Of a stretch of DNA of 40,316 bases, positions 34,446-40,316 are shown piece after piece (the stretch's first letter is position 1; every line of letters begins with the position of its first letter). The position numbers were made by a program, and so were the translations under genes. Source of the DNA: Ectocarpus siliculosus (taxonomy: Eukaryota > Sar > Phaeophyceae > Ectocarpales > Ectocarpaceae); assembly GCA_000310025.1 (NCBI GenBank), contig FN649743.1:1298540-1338855 (forward strand), given 5' to 3'. The notes under the pieces were generated by a model. That model searched no databases. It was not told the DNA's origin and worked only from the letters and a program-made list of their open reading frames with translations.

Positions 34446-37400
34446 GACCGGAGACTATACTATGTGCAACTTAGCCGCAGCAAATCTAGGGAGAACGGTT
34501 GCTGTCCGCGGTATACCGAATAAATGAGTGATGTTTGTCACTCGGATCACTCTGTCCCTTCGAGTACAGTTCAATTACAATGGTCACTTTTCATCGTCTT
34601 GTAGATCGTTTCAGGATGGGGCCAACCTTCCTGCATGCGCGTGTTCAATGGTGGGTACTAAATACTCATCCTTTACAAGAGCATAACATTTTTACTTCTA
34701 CCCAAAGAAATCGAACAGATCAAACGGCTGCTACGATAAAGAAAGGGTAACAACAGCGAAAACGTACCCGCAGCTACCGGTTCTTTCCGCTGCTCTGTTG
34801 CCCCTGGTGTAAAGTAGTACAGCTGGAAAGCTACAAATGTATTTCGTTCCTGAGGCGACGCGTCATCTATATTATTTATGCCCCCGGCTACATCAGCTGA
34901 AGGAGAGAGCAAGTGCAAGTTCGCACAAAAAATGTCAGCGACGAAACTGGAAATTGTTAGTTGTCCGTTGCGTGCTTCCATGGCCTAGATTCGCATGATA
35001 TCTTGGGAGAAAGGTTGTTGTATCGTTTGGGAGGCCCCCATTTCATCGCGCTGCTGAGTACCGACGTGGTGTGTGAGTGGCGTCGCATGCTTTCACAGCG
35101 GCAGCAGGCAACCAGAAACGACACTAGAGGTGGTCCTTGAACTTGCAACGAACTGCCGATTCTTGTGGGTGGATAGGCGCATCGCCGCTATTCTCCACGT
35201 GTGTCTCTTCGACGAACAAAGGGTTTGAATGCGAACCAAGCGGGTTTACTGGGCGATTGCTGGGCCTAAAACATGTAGAGGTTTGATCGATCGCAGATTT
35301 ACAGCCCAAAAAATGTTTGAAAAGGCGTTTTACCCGTTGGTTGTTGCGTCCTCCCCATGTAAAGTCGGGTTTGTGCAATCCGCCACTCGTGCGTTCAAGT
35401 CGTTCTGTTTCCTCCAAGAGCGATTCCATTTTTTATAGCCTACACTCTATTTTTCGTGAGGAGCAGAGAGTAGTCTTAACGCCGTGACGTGTACAACAAC
35501 AGTCATCCTGAGACTGGGTGGGCCCACGGGCCTACTTCACCATAATAGTACCGCTCGAGTGTGCTCGATGCCGTGTGTGTCTAGCTTGTAAAGTATGTGC
35601 CTTACATACGCCGTTGCCTCATGAATCATCTTCAAGTAGCGAAACGGGAGAGCTGATCCGGTGTGGCGTTACCGTACGGATGCGAAACGCACAACAACGA
35701 GTGCCCCGAGAGTGGTTCTGGGGCACTCACTCACCGGAGGTACCTCGCGGTTTTATCGCGAGATATGTGTTGTAGAACGTACAAGGGGTGCTTCGGCCGC
35801 CCCCCTCGGGGACCCGTACCCGTGGGTAAAACATGCAAGTGTCACGGTTAATTTAGTTACGGTTTCAAGGAGTTGCACCTTTGGGAGGTTTGCATTATTC
35901 CCATAGAGTGCTGTATAGTTCTGTACATTCCGCAGAGCTCCTTGTAGAGCGTGTCGCCCGCGCACACGCTGCTCACTTCCTTTGTTGGCACTTGTGCTTA
36001 GCAATAATCAAAGCGAATACCGTATCCACGACCGGAGACCTTCTCCACGTTCCACAAGCCTCCTTCTAGGCTTTCTCTACCGCTGTTCAAGCGCTCCTTC
36101 GAACTCGGTGCAAGAGCGAGAGACTGCTACCAACAGGTCGGTAGCTGTTTAGTCACCATTTAGTCATGCGTGGGATCCTCTCAGAAACCAGACATGTGCA
36201 TATGTGACCCCTGCGAGCCTTGAACCAGAAGCTCGAGTCTTTTCCTACAAGACTTTCTCAAGTCACAGGATCCCTCTCAGATTACAGTCTCTCCACTTGC
36301 TACACAAGTGTCGAAGTTACTGACAACATCGATGTTTTAAGTACATCGAGGACAGATGCGTGTAATTCATAAATACATGCCACAGCAAAGAAACACATAG
36401 ATGCGGGTTCGCAGTCAGAGATTGAAAAGGTGCGTCACGGCTTGCTTGGTCGTGGTGCGGTGAGTTGCTGTTGAATTGCAATTGTTGAATTGCGGCGCTG
36501 AATCCCGGGGCAGAAATCCACACGAGATGGCGACTCCACGTGTGTGTTGTGCCAGAAGTGCCGGTTATTGCGTAGCTTTGGTTGCTGTTGGACACGTACA
36601 GCAGCAGCAACGCCAGACAGACGTTCGGAGAGAGCCTCGGAATCCGGCAAGCTGCCTATTCTCTCCTTTTGTTAAAGAGAGAGATGTGTCCCCGCTTTGC
36701 CCGCAGGTGGTGATCCTACAGCAGCAGTGTTTACAGCAGCAGTCCACATTCCCATGCATGGCTTACAGTGCGTGTGTACCTTCGCGTTAAGTGTATACAA
36801 CGGGTGTGAGTATGAATGCATGCAGGGGGGTTGGCTAGACGCATACAGTCAAGTTCAAATCCGTTCCCAAAAAGATCGGGTCGACAGAAAGAAAGAACGA
36901 AAGTGTCCGTGCGGGTAGCTCGTACGTTTCTTGGTAGCTCTTGGCACAGTGCACCGCAGGACGCAATACGTACGGGGCCCGCTGCGTATTCTGGCCTCCG
37001 GGAGCGGAAAGACTGAAAGGTTTTGGTTTAAACGGCGACCCTCTACGAACCTCGGATGTACCACAGCTCAGCGTTTCAGGCGTCACTCAGAGCTACACAC
37101 CGAAGCCCGGATCTTTAGACTCGAACCGGCGCGAGACAAACCCAAACAGATACAAGGCTCTCCTTCGGGAGTTAGGTGGCTTGCCTCCCGGGGGCGACGA
37201 AAGAGGACATTACCAATGTCATCACGGTTGCATCGTTGCATCTCAGCGTACGGTAGTGCCGGTTTTCCGTACAACCTGCAGAATTTGCGTTTTGTGCGGG
37301 GTATTGTTTCGTTTTCTCACCGTGACTTTTCGCGTGTGCATGAGTGCGTGCTGTTAGGTTGGCGGCATTTTGCCGCAGATCCTACTGCTGTGACCCGCTG

Positions 37401-40169
37401 CGTTTAGTCGCCCGTCTCATGGCATCTGTACCGTGATGCTCATGGTGTGTGGGAACATGTGTGCGTTGCGCAGGAATCAAAGTCTTCGTGTTTAGTCTAT
37501 GCAAAGAAGTTTGATTTTTTTTATTTGGGAATACATCCCCAGGAAGTAGACCCAGACTTTTTTTGGCTTTTTTACGGTACAGGGAAAAATTCTTTTTTTT
37601 ACAGGTGTATAAAATTTTTCCAAAAACGGGGTTCAGTTTTTCTTCATTTTTTTGTTCCATTTTGGTATTTTTTTTGGTAGTTGGGGGGGGGGGGGGGGGC
37701 AGGCAAGGCGTGCCCGGAGACGAACTTACTGACGTGCGTGAAGGACGATTTCAAGGCAGTCAGGGCAATACACGGATCCACGGACGACGAGCCACAAGTT
37801 TTCGAAGTCCCGAGATTACTTTGGACGCGAGCAGAGAAGGTGGAGTGGGGTGTGCCATGGCATGCGGGGGCATTGCATGGAGCTGAGAGGTCCATAACCG
37901 CCTGGCACAGGATGAAGAGGAGGATAGCCGACGACGAGAGCTGAAACGAGAGGAGACCAGCAACAGGACAGATATGGCAACAACCAAGGGAGCGAGAGGG
38001 GGTAGCAGACGGACGAGACGACAAGGGAAGAAAGCAAGAAAGAAGAGGTAGACCGAGTGAAGCGATTTAGGCCAAATTGAACTCCTTCGCTATTCGCCCC
38101 ACCCGCCCCCCCTGTAAGTTTGCTCTGTTTTTTTTGCGGTAACCATGATGGTGGTCTAGTAGATCACATGTGCTGGGTCGAGAACCTTCACTCCGCGCAA
38201 AGGGGATGGTCGCATCACGTTGTATAAAATTGGTCAAGCACCCTCGAGGCAGTTGCACAGTGTCTAAAACTGTCTCTGGAAGTGGAAGCACCAGATAATA
38301 AATCAAGTCATCCGCAGCTGTCATCCTTATGCAAGGAGGTAAGCACAAGATGTCTCGAACACCCTTAGCAGGATGCAGCGCACCCTCCATGCGACTCGCC
38401 AAATCCTCACGACGCTTCGCGCTTGGTGATGTGAGAGCCTTGTCCGGTGAGAACCCGGCGTGCTCTGTCCCGGCATTGTAGGGATGCGAGGTCAATGGTC
38501 CAACGACTACGGCAACACGGCTATCTATGCGTACACACATACCTCGTGATTGCACCATTCATTGCATCGACCCCCACGAGTGATGACATGCCTTTGCTGT
38601 TGCTGGTGGCCCTGATCTTGTTTGTTCGCTAGTGATTTGGCATTGCAATTGTCTTTTATTTTACTCATGTATACTTTCCTCCTTTTCTTTCTTTTGTATT
38701 TCTTCTCTTTTGTCCGTTTCGTTTCTTCCTCGGATGGTATTTTCTCTTCTCCATGCAGTACCAAGATTGAACAGGGGGGTGTACCTCTCTCTCTCTGGCT
38801 TATGATGTTGACTTCCAGCTTCTTTTCTGCCCCACATAGCGTGGAGACGGGCGCGGAGGGCGCCAGCCTATCTCTCGTTGATTTCAATTGACTTGCGGAA
38901 CGGGTCCATTTTATTTGAGTAAACGTTTTTTTGGCAAGTTATCCTGTGACCACGGGAATCGACTGGTCAAGTGTTTGATCAGTAGATATGTAGATGAAGG
39001 TGGGCAGAGATGTCGGAACGGTTTATAACGTGAAGACAACAACCACAACAATAACAGATTACCTTTGATGTTTGTTGGATGCATGGACAGTTTCGTGGGT
39101 GTCTTTGTGGGTGGACAAGTCGGGGTCACGTGGATGGGATTATTAATATATATAATTTTCTTAATAGACAGTTTCGGAACTAAAAAAAACGCTGAAATGA
39201 GGAAATATATTTTGAGTTAAGCCATCGTTCTGAGGAATGTTCCTGACAGTCTCGCCAGAACCCAAGATAAGGGAAAAATAAACAGATTTAACACCGGAGG
39301 GAGGCTCGTTCTGTGGAAATTTTGTCAACTTTTCGATTTAGCAGCTTTATTTGAAATAACACATCAGGCACCACACACAAAACATCATCAGGCACCACCC
39401 ACACGCACACACACAGTCTGCAAGAGCATGTCCAGCGGCCGCCCAAACGAAACCCAGCGCCCAGCGCAAAGGCCCTGGAGTTGGCGCGCCACCAACACAG
39501 AAAGGGGGAGGCTGCACGGTCAGACAACCAAGTTGGGGTTGGTTGTTGCGCGGCTTTAGGTCAGCAACACGCGCCCGTCACACACAGGTTGAAGCAAGGG
39601 GGAGAAAGAGCGCCGGAACGAACCGCGGCAACCAACGACGTAGAGGAGGTGGCAGCACCGCCAGCAAAGGGCAGAGAGGAGGAAGAGCACGCAGTTGCCT
39701 TCTGGTGACGGGCCGCAAGAGTATTCTCTGCTTCTACTTGAGAGAGCGTGTTTGACTTCGATGTGCCCCCGCCCCCAAAAAAACACCCTCTCCCCAACGC
39801 TTGAAATGCGATACACAGCACTTCGTACAGGGCTGCCGGGTAGTATGTGTACTTCCTGTCGCTGTTCTGGTGCGAGTTCGTGTGCTGGGGTTGAGGGGGC
39901 AACACAGACACGCACACGCATGCATGCACGCACACTCAACAGCAGTGGGAGCGCGGTGATCAGGGTGCAGCTGTCACGCAACGCACCACAAAAAACAGCA
40001 GTACCTGCGAACAGGGGAAGTTCGTTGGGTGACTGTCGTCCCACAGCCAATCACATGAAGCCGCCTTAAATCGGAAAATATTCGCCTGCAGGAAGGTTCC
40101 AGGAAACTTTCTTATCTCAAAATCTGTTTCCTTTTCTCAGCAAATTTGGATCCCCAGTCCGAAACTGTG
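34446..40169. other. No supported gene; possible intron 1 of dioxygenase B plus unclassified sequence
   Basis: No counterpart of dioxygenase A exon 1 was found here. The region includes twin hairpins at 35699-35728 and 35744-35762. It also has T-rich tracts at 37510-37680 ending in a 17-G run at 37683-37699. A short open stretch follows that run (37701-37944). A 163-codon minus frame lies at 38558-38067. A CT/T-rich tract at 38640-38758 ends in an AG acceptor-like site. A minus-strand AATAAA lies near 39345. None matches a family I recognise, and none has a splice partner I can defend. Confidence 0.35.
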
Positions 40170-40316
40170 TAATATGACACAACGAATCCATCTCTATCAT
40201 AGAAAAGAGTTAGAGACAGATTAGCAATGAATTCATAGCGTCAGAAAAAGCTACCTGTATGTCTACGATTTCCCAGAGAGCATATAGGGACATCTCCCCT
40301 GCGGGTAACAGGCTCA
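40170..40316 (-). mobile_element. Repeat family copy 3, cut by window end
   Basis: Nearly identical to copy 1 over about 140 bp, e.g. ACACAACGAATCCATCTCTA and CATATAGGGACATCTCCCCT. It differs by small insertions (AAAGCTACC for AAGCACC, GTTAGAGAC for GTCTGAC). Its AT-rich junction differs from the A tail of copy 1. It continues beyond the window. Confidence 0.85.

Noticed and set aside
37681-37944. Possible exon after a poly-G/CAG acceptor
   Set aside because: Frame starts in a homopolymer and no upstream exon or homologous family could be found; mentioned only as an open stretch.
1-40316. CRISPR arrays, bacterial operons, rRNA or complete tRNA genes
   Set aside because: None seen; split genes and splice signals show nuclear eukaryotic DNA, and the short tandem repeats lack CRISPR-like spacing.

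Overview
The window is nuclear DNA of an intron-rich eukaryote. All recognisable genes are split by GT-AG introns with matching phases, there are long gene-free stretches that fit long 3' UTRs, neighbouring genes often switch strand, and small transposons and microsatellites are abundant. Together with the large 2OG-Fe(II) dioxygenase family and the mitochondrial gamma-carbonic-anhydrase-like gene, this looks most like a stramenopile, probably a brown alga such as Ectocarpus. That assignment is inference; no rRNA or organelle marker is present.

Layout. (1) 1-1641 (+): the 3' end of a RING-HC E3 ligase gene, RNFT-like, followed by a long 3' UTR with AATAAA near 2740. (2) 4731-9103 (-): a five-exon gene for a 285-aa protein of unknown function with a strongly hydrophobic segment. 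(3) About 12407-14631 (-): a small two-IQ-motif (calmodulin-binding type) protein with a TA-flanked MITE in its first intron. (4) 15626-19021 (+): a complete five-exon gamma-carbonic-anhydrase-like gene with a mitochondrial-type leader and without the canonical metal histidines. (5) 20442-27945 (+) and 30460-34184 (-): two convergent paralogues, A and B, of a large multidomain 2OG-Fe(II) dioxygenase. A is interrupted by an in-frame TAG just after its catalytic core. B is open but its first exon is not found in the window. (6) 34185-40316: no convincing gene; it may be B's first intron plus repeats.

Mobile DNA. A roughly 1.26-kb terminal-inverted-repeat element with many AGTGCGGGT subterminal repeats lies in intron 1 of A. 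Two Tc1/mariner-type MITEs are at 13390-13699 and 29089-29299. A dispersed repeat family has three copies, near 9.3 kb, 29.2 kb and the right edge; the first is flanked by a 21-bp target-site duplication and ends in an A-rich tail. The 29-kb MITE sits inside a copy of this family, and another copy supplies the empty site.

The most interesting signal is the inverted dioxygenase pair. The two copies are nearly identical over about 0.9 kb that runs across intron and catalytic exon, then diverge abruptly. That points to local gene conversion. It is combined with a nonsense codon in A, an 18-19-residue repeat expansion in B, and a shared SUMO-interaction-like C-terminal tail.
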